Assembly: GCF_035989305.1 (NCBI RefSeq)
Contig: NZ_CP108514.1
Location: forward strand, 930,001-994,000
Source of the DNA: Streptomyces sp. NBC_01233
GTDB taxonomy: Bacteria; Actinomycetota; Actinomycetes; Streptomycetales; Streptomycetaceae
Direction of reading: 5' to 3'
Length of the DNA: 64,000 nucleotides
Below the pieces are notes generated by a model that saw nothing but the letters and a program-made list of their open reading frames with translations, was not told the DNA's origin and did not search any database. Shown in pieces: positions 44,701 to 54,099 of the stretch. Both the position numbers and the translations under genes were made by a program. Numbering within the stretch: the first letter of the stretch is position 1; each line of letters starts with the position of its first letter.

Positions 44701-44916
44701 TCAGCCGAAGCTTCGCCTGCGGTCCCCGGTCTGCTGCGGTGGGATGTGGCGCAGCCGGCGGGGGCGACGCCGGCTCCGACCGGTCCTGCGTGCGTCCTCA
44801 TCACGGGACCGGGCTGCGCCTTGGTCGGATTCCTCGGGCGCCACCGCCGGGGCGAGCGTGATCGCAGCGATGACCGCCGTCACCACGACGAGGATGATTC
44901 CGATGCTCACGGACAT
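44701..44916 (-). CDS. Small membrane protein with an Arg-rich tail
   Basis: A 71-residue product: MSVSIGIILVVVTAVIAAITLAPAVA is a membrane helix, followed by an acidic-then-basic tail ([20 protein letters not shown]). AAAGG lies 9 nt before the ATG on the minus strand. It could be a genuine small membrane protein. The Arg-rich tail is the weak point. Confidence 0.5.
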   Translation of the reverse strand: MSVSIGIILVVVTAVIAAITLAPAVAPEESDQGAARSRDEDARRTGRSRRRPRRLRHIPPQQTGDRRRSFG

Positions 44917-45104
44917 GATTCCCGCCTTTCGCCTTGACCCAATTCTCTTGTAGCTACTCAGCGTTTCCCATGTGAGGCGTGATAAACACGTTGAGTGATG
45001 TTTGGCTTGGATCGACCCGCCGGCGAAGTCCCCTGGCGGTCGCCGACATCCGCAGGAACAGAGTCAGAACTGTCTTTCATGCCGCTCACATTGCCCGCAC
45101 CGCT

Positions 45105-45344
45105 TCAGGAGCGCCGATGCACCTCGTGCAGATCGCCGTGCGTATCCGGGCGCCATCGTGTGCCCCTGTTGTCGGTGAAGCAGGCGACGGGCATGTCCAG
45201 GGTGTCCGGCCGCTCAGGGAGAGGCTCCAACAAGAAGACGTACGGCTCGCGGCTCTCGTTGCCGAACACCGCACGCCAGACGCCTGCCTCATCGAGCCGC
45301 GCCCTGCAAGTGACCTCATGACGGGCGCCGTAACGCCCGTCCAC
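45105..45344 (-). CDS. Short hypothetical protein
   Basis: A 79-codon frame from GTG at 45344: VDGRYGARHEVTCRARLDEAGVWRAVFGNESREPYVFLLEPLPERPDTLDMPVACFTDN (parts: EVTCRARLDEAGVWRAVFGN, YVFLLEPLPE). Its amino-acid composition is protein-like, with aromatic residues and mixed charge. I do not recognise a family. The 5' end is uncertain. The 44917-45104 gap before it holds nothing clear. Confidence 0.45.
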   Translation of the reverse strand: MDGRYGARHEVTCRARLDEAGVWRAVFGNESREPYVFLLEPLPERPDTLDMPVACFTDNRGTRWRPDTHGDLHEVHRRS

Positions 45345-45412
45345 CGCATCCCGCCGCGGGCCGTGCCATGCGGCTCCGCGGACCGGCAGTACGGTCCGGC
45401 TGGTGGGCGTCC

Positions 45413-45455
45413 CCGCGCCCTCACCTCCTCCCGCCCGGGAGGGGAGAGGGCGCGG
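45413..45455. terminator. Two-step stem terminator after the binding-protein gene
   Basis: CCGCGCCCTC (45413-45422) pairs with GAGGGCGCGG (45446-45455), with an inner CTCCC (45428-45432) / GGGAG (45437-45441) stem. It is 9 bp beyond the opuAC-like stop on the minus strand. Confidence 0.8.
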
Positions 45456-45463
45456 AGGGGTCG

Positions 45464-46459
45464 TCACTGCACCCAGGGCTTCCACACGTTCTCGTTGCGC
45501 TCCACCCACTTCTTCGCCGCCTGCTCCGGCGACAGCTTCTCCTCGGCGATCATCAGGGACACCTCGTTCTGCTGCGCCTTGGTCCAGTGGAGCTTCTTCA
45601 GGAAGTCGGCCGCCTTTCCGCCCGACTCCGCGAAGCGCGTGTTCAGGTACTTCTGCAGCGGTGTGTGCGGGTAGGCGCAGGCCACCTTCTGCGGATCGTC
45701 CGCGCAGCCCTCGGTGTACTCGGGGAGCTTCACCTCGGTCATCGGGACGCGTTCGAAGAGCCATTGCGGCTCGTACCAGTACGTCAGGAAGGGCTTGTGC
45801 TCCTTGGCGAACTGCTTGATCTGGGTGATCTGGGCCGCCTCGGAGCCGGCGAAGACCACTTCGAAGTCCAGGCCCAGGTTCTTCACCAGTGCCTTGTCGT
45901 TCGTGATGTAGGACGGGGAGCCGTCCATCAGTTGGCCCTTGCCGCGGCTCTCGGGGGTGCGGAGCTGGTCGGCGTACTTGTCGAGGTTCTTCCAGTCGGT
46001 GACGTCGGGGTGGGCCTCGGCGAAGTACGTGGGCACGAACCAGCTGATGTGGCCCGTCACTCCCAGGTCCCCGCCGGGGGTGATGGTCTTCTTGCCCTCT
46101 ACGTACCGCTTCTCCTGTTCGGGGTGGCCCCAGTCCTCCAGGATGGCGTCGACGCGGCCCTGGCTGAGGGCGTCCCACGCGGGGACCTCGTCGACCTGGA
46201 CGGTGTCCACCCGGTAGCCCAGCTCGTGTTCGAGGAGGTAGGCGGCGACGGCGGTGTTCGCCTGGGCGCCGACCCACGACTGGACGGAGAGGGTGACGGT
46301 CTTCGCGCCCTGTGCGGCGGCGTACGGGGAGGACTGGCGGGTCATGTCGGCGGCCCCGCAGCCGGTGAGGACGGCGAGTCCGGTCGCGGCGGCGAGGACG
46401 GCCGCGCTGCGCCGGCGGCCGAGAAGCGGGCCGAGGGCCCGGTGGTGTGCGTCGCGCAT
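45464..46459 (-). CDS. Glycine betaine/choline ABC transporter substrate-binding lipoprotein
   Basis: A 331-residue OpuAC-type periplasm-equivalent receptor. Signal peptide with lipobox LTGC at about residue 34. The aromatic cage that holds the quaternary ammonium group is visible in QSWVGAQ, LEDWGHPE, HISWFVPTYF and YWYEPQWLFERV. The protein would capture betaine or choline and deliver it to the double permease encoded just upstream (1-bp gap). Last gene of a five-gene operon with choline oxidation enzymes. Confidence 0.95.
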   Translation of the reverse strand: MRDAHHRALGPLLGRRRSAAVLAAATGLAVLTGCGAADMTRQSSPYAAAQGAKTVTLSVQSWVGAQANTAVAAYLLEHELGYRVDTVQVDEVPAWDALSQGRVDAILEDWGHPEQEKRYVEGKKTITPGGDLGVTGHISWFVPTYFAEAHPDVTDWKNLDKYADQLRTPESRGKGQLMDGSPSYITNDKALVKNLGLDFEVVFAGSEAAQITQIKQFAKEHKPFLTYWYEPQWLFERVPMTEVKLPEYTEGCADDPQKVACAYPHTPLQKYLNTRFAESGGKAADFLKKLHWTKAQQNEVSLMIAEEKLSPEQAAKKWVERNENVWKPWVQ

Positions 46460-46460
46460 G

Positions 46461-48533
46461 TCAGGCCTCCTTCGAAGGCTGGGTGACGCGGTCGAGGAGC
46501 AGGCCGAGGCAGACGATCGCGGCGCCGGCCACCAGGCCGGTGGCCAGGTCGCCCTGCGCGAGGCCGAGGACGACGTCGTAGCCGAGCGCGCCGCCGCCGA
46601 CCAGGCCGCCGATGATGACGACGGCGAGGACCAGTACCACGGCCTGGTTGACGGCCAGGAGCAACGCAGGCCGGGCCAGGGGCAGTTGGACCTGTCGCAG
46701 CAACTGTGAGCGGGTCGCGCCGAGCGAGCGGGCGGATTCCACGACGGTGGGGTCCACCTCGCGCAGGCCCTGGACGGTGATCCGGACGACGGCCGGGAGC
46801 GCGTACACCACCGCGGCCGCGGCGGCGGGTGCGCGGCCGACGCCGAACAGCGCGACCACGGGAATGAGGTAGACGAACTGCGGCAGGGTCTGGCACACGT
46901 CGAGGACGGGCCTCAGCAGCCGCTCGGCCCGGACGCTGCGGGCCGCGCCCACGGCGATCGCGAAGCCGAGTACGAGCGTGACCGCCACGGCGGCCAGGAC
47001 CTGGGAGAGCGTGTCCAGGGAGGCTTCCCACACACCGAGCACTCCGACGGCGCCCAGGGCGAGGACCGCGGTGAGTGCGGTGCGCCAGGTGCCGGCCAGG
47101 AGGGCGAGCGCACAGGCCACGAGCAGGAGCAGCCACCAGGGAGCGGCTTGGAGCCCGCTGCGCAGCGGGTCGAGGATCCAGCCGGTGAAACGGGCGGCCC
47201 AGTCGGCGGTGCCGCCGACGACGGGTACGCCGGAGTAGAGGTGGTCGGTCATCCAGGCGACGGCCGCGTTCACGGGGGCGGCCAGGGAGACGGTCCAGGA
47301 CTCGGGCCACAGGGAGCTGCCGGCGATGCGGCCGGCGACCGCGGCGGCCACGGCCGCGAGGAGGGTGAGCAGGCGGCCGTACCAGCCGGAGAACACCCGG
47401 CGCAGCAGGTGCTGTTCGTGAGCGGGTACGGGGTCGGCGCCGATGCGGCGGCCGGCGGCGTCGGCGGTGCGGTCCAGTACCACGGCGAGCAGCACGATCG
47501 GGATGTCGGCGGCCAGGGCCGCGCCGACGTCCACGGAGGCGAGGGCCTGGTAGACGCGGTCGCCGAGGCCGCCGGCGCCGATCACGGAGGCGATGACGGC
47601 CATGGACAGGCCCGTCATGATGGCCTGGTTGACGCCGAGCAGGAGCTGTCGGCGCGCGAGCGGGAGACGGGCTGTCAGCAGCCGCTGGCGGCCGGTGGCG
47701 CCGAGCGAGGCGGCGGCTTCCATGACGCCCGCGTCCGCTTCGCGCAGGCCGAGGGCGGTGAGGCGGGCCATGGGCGGGGCGGCGTAGACCACGGTGGCGA
47801 GGACGGCGGCGGGCACGCCGATGCCGAAGACCAGCACCATCGGCAGCAGGTACGCGAAGGCCGGCAGGATCTGCATGGTGTCGAGTACGGGGCGCAGCAT
47901 GCGGTCGGCGCGCGGGGAGAGCCCCGCGGCGAGGCCCAGCAGGGCGCCGAGTACGACGGAGGCGGCGACGGCGACGACCATCAGCGCGAGGGTCTGCATG
48001 GTCGGCACCCACATGCCGAGCAGTCCGCAGGCGGCGAAGGCGGCGGCGCAGGTCAGGGCGAGCCGGATGCCGGCGAGTCGCCAGGCGACCAGGGCGGCCA
48101 GGGCGGTGACCCCGGTCCATCCGGCGGCGAGGAGAACCACGTACACGGCGCGGACGGACACCACGACGGCGTTGCTGACGTGGCCGAAGAAGTAGAGGAA
48201 CAGCCAGTGGCTGTCGCGGTGGTCGATGATCCAGTCGCCGGCGCGGCCGAGCGGGCCGGACAGGTCGACGGCCAGGGCCGCGGGCCAGCTGCCGGCGCCC
48301 GGGAAGGCCACGGCGAGCGGGATCAGCAGGGCGGCGGCGACGCCCATCGGGAGGAGGAGTCCGCGGCGCCCGGCGAGGCCGGGCAGGGCTCTGCGGGGGC
48401 GGTCCCGCGGAGCGGGCGCGGTGCGGGAGGGACGCGGGCCGGCGGACCGTCCGGAGGTCCGCGGGGCCTGCGCGGGGGCGGCGCCGCGGGGGTCGGGCGG
48501 GGTGTGGGTCGGGGTCGCGGTCACGCGCACCAC
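46461..48533 (-). CDS. Glycine betaine/choline ABC transporter permease, two fused domains
   Basis: A 690-residue protein that carries two OpuAB-like permease domains in one chain. The first EAA loop region is ADAGVMEAAASLGATGRQRLL at about 270; the second is VDPTVVESARSLGATRSQLLRQVQLP at about 595. Each domain has a six-helix core (NQAIMTGLSMAVIASVIGAGGLG; NQAVVLVLAVVIIGGLVGGGALG). So one polypeptide forms the whole channel of the transporter. The N-terminal 60 residues are Pro/Arg-rich and may be over-extended. Partner genes on either side belong to the same operon. Confidence 0.94.
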   Translation of the reverse strand: MVRVTATPTHTPPDPRGAAPAQAPRTSGRSAGPRPSRTAPAPRDRPRRALPGLAGRRGLLLPMGVAAALLIPLAVAFPGAGSWPAALAVDLSGPLGRAGDWIIDHRDSHWLFLYFFGHVSNAVVVSVRAVYVVLLAAGWTGVTALAALVAWRLAGIRLALTCAAAFAACGLLGMWVPTMQTLALMVVAVAASVVLGALLGLAAGLSPRADRMLRPVLDTMQILPAFAYLLPMVLVFGIGVPAAVLATVVYAAPPMARLTALGLREADAGVMEAAASLGATGRQRLLTARLPLARRQLLLGVNQAIMTGLSMAVIASVIGAGGLGDRVYQALASVDVGAALAADIPIVLLAVVLDRTADAAGRRIGADPVPAHEQHLLRRVFSGWYGRLLTLLAAVAAAVAGRIAGSSLWPESWTVSLAAPVNAAVAWMTDHLYSGVPVVGGTADWAARFTGWILDPLRSGLQAAPWWLLLLVACALALLAGTWRTALTAVLALGAVGVLGVWEASLDTLSQVLAAVAVTLVLGFAIAVGAARSVRAERLLRPVLDVCQTLPQFVYLIPVVALFGVGRAPAAAAAVVYALPAVVRITVQGLREVDPTVVESARSLGATRSQLLRQVQLPLARPALLLAVNQAVVLVLAVVIIGGLVGGGALGYDVVLGLAQGDLATGLVAGAAIVCLGLLLDRVTQPSKEA

Positions 48534-48576
48534 CTCCGGGCGTCGGGAACGGGGACCTGGGGACGGGCCGGGCAGG

Positions 48577-49692
48577 TCATGCCGCCACCCCCCGTCCGGC
48601 TGCGGCCGGGAGCCCGGCCACGACGGCGAGCAGCCCCGCGTCGTCCACGACGCCCAGGCAGCGGCCGCGGTCGACCACGCGGGCCGGACCGCCGCTGAGG
48701 GCGACGGCTTGGATGGCCTCGGCCACGGTGGTGGCGGGGGCCAGCGCGGGTCCCTGTTCGGCCTCGCCGGCAGCGGCGGGGCGCATCGCGGTGCGGACGG
48801 TGAGCACCTGTTCGCGCGGGACGTCGCGGACGAAGTCCCGTACGTAGTCGTCGGCGGGCGAGCCGACGATCTCCTCGGGCGTGCCGAGCTGGACGATGCG
48901 GCCGTCGCGCATCAGCGCGATCCGGTCGCCCAGGCGCAGGGCCTCGGCGAGGTCGTGGGTGATGAAGACCATGGTGCGGCCCTCTTCGTGGTGGAGGCGG
49001 GCGACCTCCTCCTGCATCTCGCGCCGGATGAGGGGGTCGAGGGCGCTGAACGGCTCGTCGAACAGGAGCACTTCGGGGTCGGCGGCGAGGGCGCGGGCCA
49101 GGCCGACGCGCTGCTGCTGGCCGCCCGAGAGCTGGCCGGGGCGCCGGTCCTCCAGTCCTTCGAGGCCGACCTTGGCGACGAGCTCGGCGGCCTTGTGCCG
49201 GCGGTCGCCGCGGCCGACTCCCTGGATCTCCAGTCCGTACGCCACGTTGTCGAGGACGGTGCGGTGCGGGAGCAGGCCGAAGTGCTGGAAGACCATGGCG
49301 GCGCGGTGGCGGCGCAGGGCGCGCAGCCGGGTGGCGTCCATGGCGAGGACGTCCTCGCCGTCGATGGCCAGGCTTCCGGCGGTGGGCTCGATGAGCCGGG
49401 TCAGACAGCGTACGAGGGTGGACTTGCCGGAGCCGGACAGGCCCATCACGACGAAGACCTCGCCCTTGCGGACGTCGAAGGTGACATCGCGGACGGCGGC
49501 GGTGCAGCCGGTGCGCTCGCGCAGTTCGGCGGCGGACAGGTCGGAGTCGGCGGAGCCGGGGACCTTCGCGGCGGCCTTGTCGGGACCGAAGACCTTCCAG
49601 AGGCCGTCCACGGAGAAGACGGGGGACGCGGCCGGATCGGTGGCGGGGCCGGCGGAGGCGGCGGGGGTAGCGGATGCGGCGGGGGTGGTCAT
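48577..49692 (-). CDS. Glycine betaine/choline ABC transporter ATP-binding protein with CBS-like tail
   Basis: A 371-residue ATPase of the OpuAA/ProV type. Walker A is [16 protein letters not shown] loop [14 protein letters not shown], signature [15 protein letters not shown], Walker [14 protein letters not shown], switch His in [11 protein letters not shown]. The N-terminal ~60 residues contain a ProV-like segment ([16 protein letters not shown]). The C-terminal ~85 residues look like a CBS-type regulatory tail, which in OpuA senses ionic strength. Start overlaps the stop of the upstream GMC gene by 4 nt. Confidence 0.95.
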   Translation of the reverse strand: MTTPAASATPAASAGPATDPAASPVFSVDGLWKVFGPDKAAAKVPGSADSDLSAAELRERTGCTAAVRDVTFDVRKGEVFVVMGLSGSGKSTLVRCLTRLIEPTAGSLAIDGEDVLAMDATRLRALRRHRAAMVFQHFGLLPHRTVLDNVAYGLEIQGVGRGDRRHKAAELVAKVGLEGLEDRRPGQLSGGQQQRVGLARALAADPEVLLFDEPFSALDPLIRREMQEEVARLHHEEGRTMVFITHDLAEALRLGDRIALMRDGRIVQLGTPEEIVGSPADDYVRDFVRDVPREQVLTVRTAMRPAAAGEAEQGPALAPATTVAEAIQAVALSGGPARVVDRGRCLGVVDDAGLLAVVAGLPAAAGRGVAA

Positions 49693-51272
49693 CGGTTACC
49701 ACCGTCCCGGGCGAGCAGTTCGGCAGCCTTTTCGCCGACCATGAGCACTCCGATCATCGGGTTGACCGCGGGCATCGTCGGGAAGACGGAGGCGTCCGCG
49801 ATGCGGATCCCCTCGAGCCCGCGGATCTTCAGGTCCGGGCCCACGACGGCCGCAGGGTCGTCGGCGGCACCCATCCGGCAGGTGCCGGCCGGGTGGTAGA
49901 CGGTGTGCGCGACGGAGCGGGCGTACGCGCTCAGCTCCTCGTCGCCGGTGATCTCCGGGCCGGGGCACACCTCGCGACCCAGCCAGCCGGCGAGCGGCTG
50001 CGTCGCGGCGATCTCGCGGGCGATCTTGATGCCGTCCACCAGGGTCCGGCCGTCGTAGTCGTCCTCGTCCGTGAAGTAGCGGAAGTCCAGGGCCGGTTTC
50101 ACCTCGGGGTCCGCGCTGGTCAGGTAGAGCCGGCCGCGGCTGCGCGGCTTGGGGATGTTGGGGGTCATCGACACTCCGTGCGCGGGGCGCTCGTAGCCGA
50201 TGCGCTCGGGGTTGTCGGTGAAGGGGACCTGGTAGAAGTGGAACATCAGGTCGGGCCCCGCGGAGTCGGGGTCGCGCCGGACGAACAGGCCCGCGTCGCT
50301 GTCCATCGCGGAGTTCTCCGGTATCGGGCCGTCGGTCTCCCAGACGATCACCGACTCGGGGTGGTCGAGCAGGTTCTCCCCGACCCCGGGCAGGTCGTGC
50401 ACCGGCGGGATGCCGAGGGCCTCCAGGTCCGCGCGCGGGCCGATGCCCGAGTGCAGCAGCAGCCGCGGGGTGTCCACGGCGCCGGCGCACACCAGGACCT
50501 CGCGGCGTGCGGTGACCAGGGACTGCGTGCCGTCCGCGGCCCGTACGCGGACTCCGCGCGCCCGGGTGCCGTCGAGTTCCAGGCGGTGGGCCCAGGTCTC
50601 CAGGAGGATCCGGAGGTTGGGGCGTTCGTCCATGACGGGGTGGAGGTAGGCCACCGACGCGGAGGAGCGCTTGTTGTCCTCGGGGTGGTAGGCGAGGTCG
50701 AAGAAGCCGGCGCCCTCGTGGAAGGGCTTCCGGTTGAACCCCTCGATGCGCGGCACGCCCAGGGCGGTCTGCGCGGAGTCGACGAAGTCGCGCGCGATGG
50801 CGTTGCGGTCCTTCTCGGCCACCGGGACGATGTTGTTGAGGAGCCTGTCGAAGTACGGGTCCATGGCGGCCGCGCCCCAGCCCTCGGCTCCCGACTGCTC
50901 CCACTCGTCCCAGTCGGACGGGAGCGGTTTGAAGGCGATCAGGGTGTTGTGCGACGAGCAGCCGCCGAGGACGCGGGCGCGGCTGTGGCGGATGTGCGAA
51001 TTGCCGCGGGGCTGCTCGGTGGTCGGGTAGTCGTAGTCGAGCTCGCCGCCGAGCAGGCCCATCCAGCGGCGCAGGGTGAGCACGTCGGGGCGGTCGACGT
51101 CGCTGGGGCCGCCCTCGATGACGGCGACGGTGACGTCCGGGTCCTCGGTCAGGCGGGAGGCGATCACCGAGCCGGCGGTGCCGCCGCCGACGACGACGTA
51201 GTCGTACTCCTGCACCTGCTGCTGCTCCGCGGGGGCGGGGGTGTACGTATGCGTGGGGGTGGGGATGGTCAC
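49689..51272 (-). CDS. betA: Choline dehydrogenase-like GMC oxidoreductase
   Basis: A 527-residue FAD enzyme of the GMC family, which would oxidise choline to betaine aldehyde. FAD loop: [21 protein letters not shown] at about residue 23. GMC signatures: [22 protein letters not shown] and later [20 protein letters not shown]. Catalytic His: [15 protein letters not shown] (the second His-x-Asn/His segment). C-terminal [27 protein letters not shown]. Followed by the ABC ATPase (ATGA overlap) and preceded by betaine aldehyde dehydrogenase 15 bp upstream. Substrate choline is inferred from operon context. Confidence 0.92.
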   Translation of the reverse strand: MTIPTPTHTYTPAPAEQQQVQEYDYVVVGGGTAGSVIASRLTEDPDVTVAVIEGGPSDVDRPDVLTLRRWMGLLGGELDYDYPTTEQPRGNSHIRHSRARVLGGCSSHNTLIAFKPLPSDWDEWEQSGAEGWGAAAMDPYFDRLLNNIVPVAEKDRNAIARDFVDSAQTALGVPRIEGFNRKPFHEGAGFFDLAYHPEDNKRSSASVAYLHPVMDERPNLRILLETWAHRLELDGTRARGVRVRAADGTQSLVTARREVLVCAGAVDTPRLLLHSGIGPRADLEALGIPPVHDLPGVGENLLDHPESVIVWETDGPIPENSAMDSDAGLFVRRDPDSAGPDLMFHFYQVPFTDNPERIGYERPAHGVSMTPNIPKPRSRGRLYLTSADPEVKPALDFRYFTDEDDYDGRTLVDGIKIAREIAATQPLAGWLGREVCPGPEITGDEELSAYARSVAHTVYHPAGTCRMGAADDPAAVVGPDLKIRGLEGIRIADASVFPTMPAVNPMIGVLMVGEKAAELLARDGGNR

Positions 51273-51287
51273 GGCTCTGCTCCTCCT

Positions 51288-52772
51288 TCAGCCCGCGAAC
51301 CAGCGCACGGGGCGCGGGGCGAGGTTCTGGTACACGTGCTTGGTCTCGCGGTACTCGGCCAGGCCCGACGGGCCCAGTTCCCGCCCGGTGCCGGACTTGC
51401 CGAAACCGCCCCACTCGGCTTGCGGGAGGTAGGGGTGGAAGTCGTTGATCCAGACGGTGCCGTGGCGCAGCCGGCCCGCCACGCGACGGCCGCGGCCCGG
51501 GTCGGAGGTCCACACCGCGCCGGCGAGGCCGTACTCGGTGTCGTTGGCGAGTGCGACGGCCTCGGCCTCGGTGCGGAAGGTCTCGACGGTCAGGACCGGC
51601 CCGAAGACCTCTTCCCGTACGACGCGCATCCCCCGGTGGCAGCGGTCCAGCACGGTCGGCCGGTAGAAGTACCCGGGCCCGTCGGGCCGCTTGCCTCCGG
51701 AGCAGAGCACGGCTCCCTCGGAGAGGGCGGAGGCCACGTACTCCTCGGTGCGTTCGCGCTGGCCGGCGGACACCAGCGGTCCGCACTCCACGCCCGGGTC
51801 GGTGCCGCGGCCGAGGCGGATCCGGTCGGCCCTGCGGGCGAGTTCGGCGACGAAGCGCTCGGCGACGCTCTCCTCGACGATGAGCCGGGAACCGGCGGAG
51901 CAGACCTGGCCGCTGTGCATGAAGGCGGCGTTGAGGGCCTGGTCGACGGCGGTGTCGAAGCCCTCCTCGGTGGTGCAGGCGTCGGCGAAGACGACGTTGG
52001 GGTTCTTGCCGCCGAGTTCGAGGGCGACCTTCTTGACGGAGTCGGCGGCCGCACGCATCACCTTCGTACCGCTGGCGAGACCGCCGGTGAAGGAGACGAG
52101 GTCGACGTCGGGGTGGGCGGAGAGGCGCGCGCCGACGGGGTCGCCGGGTCCGGTGACCAGGTTCGCGACGCCGGTCGGCAGTCCGGCCTCCGCCAGCAGG
52201 CCGATGAGGGCCACCGTGGACAGCGGGGTGATCTCGCTGGGCTTGAGCACGAAGGTGTTGCCCGCGGCGAGGGCAGGGGCGATCTTCCAGGAGGCTTGGA
52301 GGAGCGGGTAGTTCCACGGGGTGATCAGGGCACAGACCCCGACGGGCTCGTGGACGACGACGCTGTGGACGTCGGGGGTACCGGCGTCGACCACCCGGCC
52401 GGGGCTCTCGCCGGCGACGAGGTCGGCGAAGTAGCGGAAGGCGTCTGCGACGCAGTCCACGTCCACGCGGCCCTCTTCCAGGGTCTTGCCCGCGTCGCGG
52501 CTCTCCAGCAGCCCGAGGCGTTCGCGGTCGCGGTGGAGCAGGTCGGCGGTGCGGCGCAGGAGCGCGGCCCGCTCCAGGACGGGGGTCTGGGGCCACTCCC
52601 CGCCGTCGAAGGCCGCGCGGGCGGCACTGACGGCCGCGTCGGTGTCCGCGATGCCGCCCTCGGCGACGACGGCGAGGACCGTGGCGTCCGCCGGGTCGAG
52701 GACCTCTCGGGTGGCTCCTGATACCGCGGAACGCCAGGTCCCGGCGATGTGGATGGTCGTCTGTTCGGACAC
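51288..52772 (-). CDS. betB: Betaine-aldehyde dehydrogenase
   Basis: A 494-residue NAD(P)-dependent aldehyde dehydrogenase that would convert betaine aldehyde to glycine betaine. Visible features: the NAD site ITPWNYPLLQASWKIAPALAAGN, the general-base Glu in KVALELGGKNPNVVFADA, and the catalytic Cys in HSGQVCSAGSRL. C-terminal GTVWINDFHPYLPQAEWGGFGKSGTGRELG. I place the start at GTG 52772, which has GGAGG 10 nt upstream, rather than at 52799. First gene of the choline-betaine operon. Confidence 0.93.
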   Translation of the reverse strand: MSEQTTIHIAGTWRSAVSGATREVLDPADATVLAVVAEGGIADTDAAVSAARAAFDGGEWPQTPVLERAALLRRTADLLHRDRERLGLLESRDAGKTLEEGRVDVDCVADAFRYFADLVAGESPGRVVDAGTPDVHSVVVHEPVGVCALITPWNYPLLQASWKIAPALAAGNTFVLKPSEITPLSTVALIGLLAEAGLPTGVANLVTGPGDPVGARLSAHPDVDLVSFTGGLASGTKVMRAAADSVKKVALELGGKNPNVVFADACTTEEGFDTAVDQALNAAFMHSGQVCSAGSRLIVEESVAERFVAELARRADRIRLGRGTDPGVECGPLVSAGQRERTEEYVASALSEGAVLCSGGKRPDGPGYFYRPTVLDRCHRGMRVVREEVFGPVLTVETFRTEAEAVALANDTEYGLAGAVWTSDPGRGRRVAGRLRHGTVWINDFHPYLPQAEWGGFGKSGTGRELGPSGLAEYRETKHVYQNLAPRPVRWFAG

Positions 52773-52875
52773 GACGCGCTGTACCTCCGATTCCGGCACC
52801 GCGGCCTACCCGCGGTGGTGCTGCTCGTGCGCGCTTGCCCCGGTCTGCGGAAGCCATGTCCCGTACGTCACCGGA

Positions 52876-52895
52876 AGTGACGGGAGTCACTCCCG
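52876..52895. promoter_or_regulatory. Overlapping dyads upstream of the betaine operon
   Basis: AGTGAC-GGGA-GTCACT (52876-52891) overlaps CGGGAGT-C-ACTCCCG (52881-52895). Both are perfect apart from their centres. They lie about 105 bp upstream of betB, in a position typical for a TetR/BetI-like or GntR operator. A further hairpin (CGCTCC TTG GGAGCG, 52934-52948) follows. Confidence 0.5.
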
Positions 52896-53194
52896 GTCGC
52901 CCCCGAGAAATAGGGGACAAATATGGGCATTTACGCTCCTTGGGAGCGACGGCTGCGTCAGCGCGGCGCGCGGCGGTCAACCCCCTGCTCGGGTCGACCG
53001 CCGCGACCGACCCTGCGCATTGCCGGCACTCTCGCGGGCCGCAGAAGCGGCAACGTCACCAGCAGTCGCACGCCAGAGCGGAAGTGCGCATCCGCGTGCG
53101 AGGAAACGGCAGGAGCGCCTGTTACAGGACGCTAAATCCATTCGGCGCACAGCGCGGGGCATGGCGTGAATGAACTGGTTATGTGGCCGAATCC

Positions 53195-53218
53195 CCCTTG
53201 CTTCGACCAATGCAAGGG
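53195..53218. terminator. CCCTTGC/GCAAGGG dyad
   Basis: CCCTTGC (53195-53201) pairs with GCAAGGG (53212-53218) around a 10-base loop. Possibly a terminator or an operator; it precedes the TTGACA promoter by 38 bp. Confidence 0.4.
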
Positions 53219-53255
53219 CCGCGCCCCGCCCTGCCCCGTTTCCGTCAACCAGACC

Positions 53256-53297
53256 TTGACACTTGCCTCTTACAAGCGAGAGTTACGGACATGTCCG
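53256..53297 (+). promoter_or_regulatory. Rightward promoter and CGGACATGTCCG palindrome before the LTD gene
   Basis: TTGACA (53256-53261), an 18-bp spacer, then GAGTTA (53280-53285) gives a moderate promoter. CGGACATGTCCG (53286-53297), a perfect 12-bp palindrome, falls directly at the expected transcription start. The leader to the start codon is about 150 nt. Confidence 0.5.
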
Positions 53298-53442
53298 CAT
53301 TGAGAAACACACATCACGAGTTGTGGCGGTTGGCGATGGTCCGGGCCAGAGTGTGACTCCTCGGCAGGACGCCGGGAACCGCACGGAGCCCGCCCGGCTC
53401 GTACAACGCCGGGTCGGGCTGACTGTTCAAGGAGCCATCTGC

Positions 53443-53964
53443 ATGTCTGCTTCTCTCGCCACCCGCCGCCTTCTCGCCGCGGCCCTGGCCGCCGGCGCCC
53501 TGGTCGGCGCGGCCGCCGTCCCGGCCGCGGCCCACGACGACGACCGGCACGGCCACCACGGCCGGCACGCCTCGATCGTCATCGGCGACGTCCAGCACGA
53601 AAGCCGCGGCCGCGGCCGCGACAACCGCGCCCTGAACCGCGAATGGGTCGAGGTGAAGAACACCGGCCGCAACGCCGTCAACCTCCGCGGATTCACCCTC
53701 ACCGACCAGGACGGCAACCGCTACCGCTTCAACCACCTGCGCCTGGACGGCCACTCCAGCGTCAAGGTCCACACCGGCGACGGACGCGACACCCACCGCG
53801 ACGTCTACCAGGACCGCCGCCACCAGATCTGGGACGAGCGCGACACCGCCACCCTCCCGACGACCGCGGACGCGTCATCGACACCGAGAGCTGGGGCCGC
53901 CGCGGACACCACGACAACCACCGCCGCTGACCCGGACCGGCAGCCACGGCATCGGGAACTGTGA
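53443..53964 (+). CDS. Secreted lamin-tail-domain protein with a frameshifted end
   Basis: A 173-residue exported protein. The signal peptide is RRLLAAALAAGALVGAAAVPAAAHDDD. The lamin-tail domain follows: NREWVEVKNTGRNAVNLRGFTLTDQDGNRYRF, HSSVKVHTGDGRDT. The last ~35 residues (ADASSTPRAGAAADTTTTTAADPD) are not family-like. In another frame, from about 53855, the sequence continues DDRGRVIDTESWGRRGHHDNHRR and stops at 53930, which is the normal ending. So a single indel at ~53850-53860, or a sequencing error, has altered the C terminus. ATG at 53443 is the family start. Confidence 0.82.
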   Translation: MSASLATRRLLAAALAAGALVGAAAVPAAAHDDDRHGHHGRHASIVIGDVQHESRGRGRDNRALNREWVEVKNTGRNAVNLRGFTLTDQDGNRYRFNHLRLDGHSSVKVHTGDGRDTHRDVYQDRRHQIWDERDTATLPTTADASSTPRAGAAADTTTTTAADPDRQPRHREL

Positions 53965-54099
53965 ACTGCCGGCCACCCACAACGCGTGCCGCGGCAACCA
54001 GCCGCGGCACGCCACCCCCCACACCCGGGCCCGCCCGACCGCCCGAACCGCCCCCCGCCCGAATCGCAGCAGCGCATCCGTCCACACCTGGAGGTTCAC

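Larger units (their letters stand above)
52773..53442. other. Regulatory region between the betaine operon and the lamin-tail gene
   Basis: No gene is convincing here. It holds the promoter and operator candidates of the betaine operon, several dyads (52876-52895, 52934-52948, 53195-53218, 53286-53297) and a rightward promoter for the LTD gene. Confidence 0.6.

Noticed and set aside
49674..52980. Long open frames on both strands opposite or beside betA and betB (about 1,000 codons each)
   Set aside because: The products are low-complexity; the real genes in this stretch have complete GMC and ALDH motifs.
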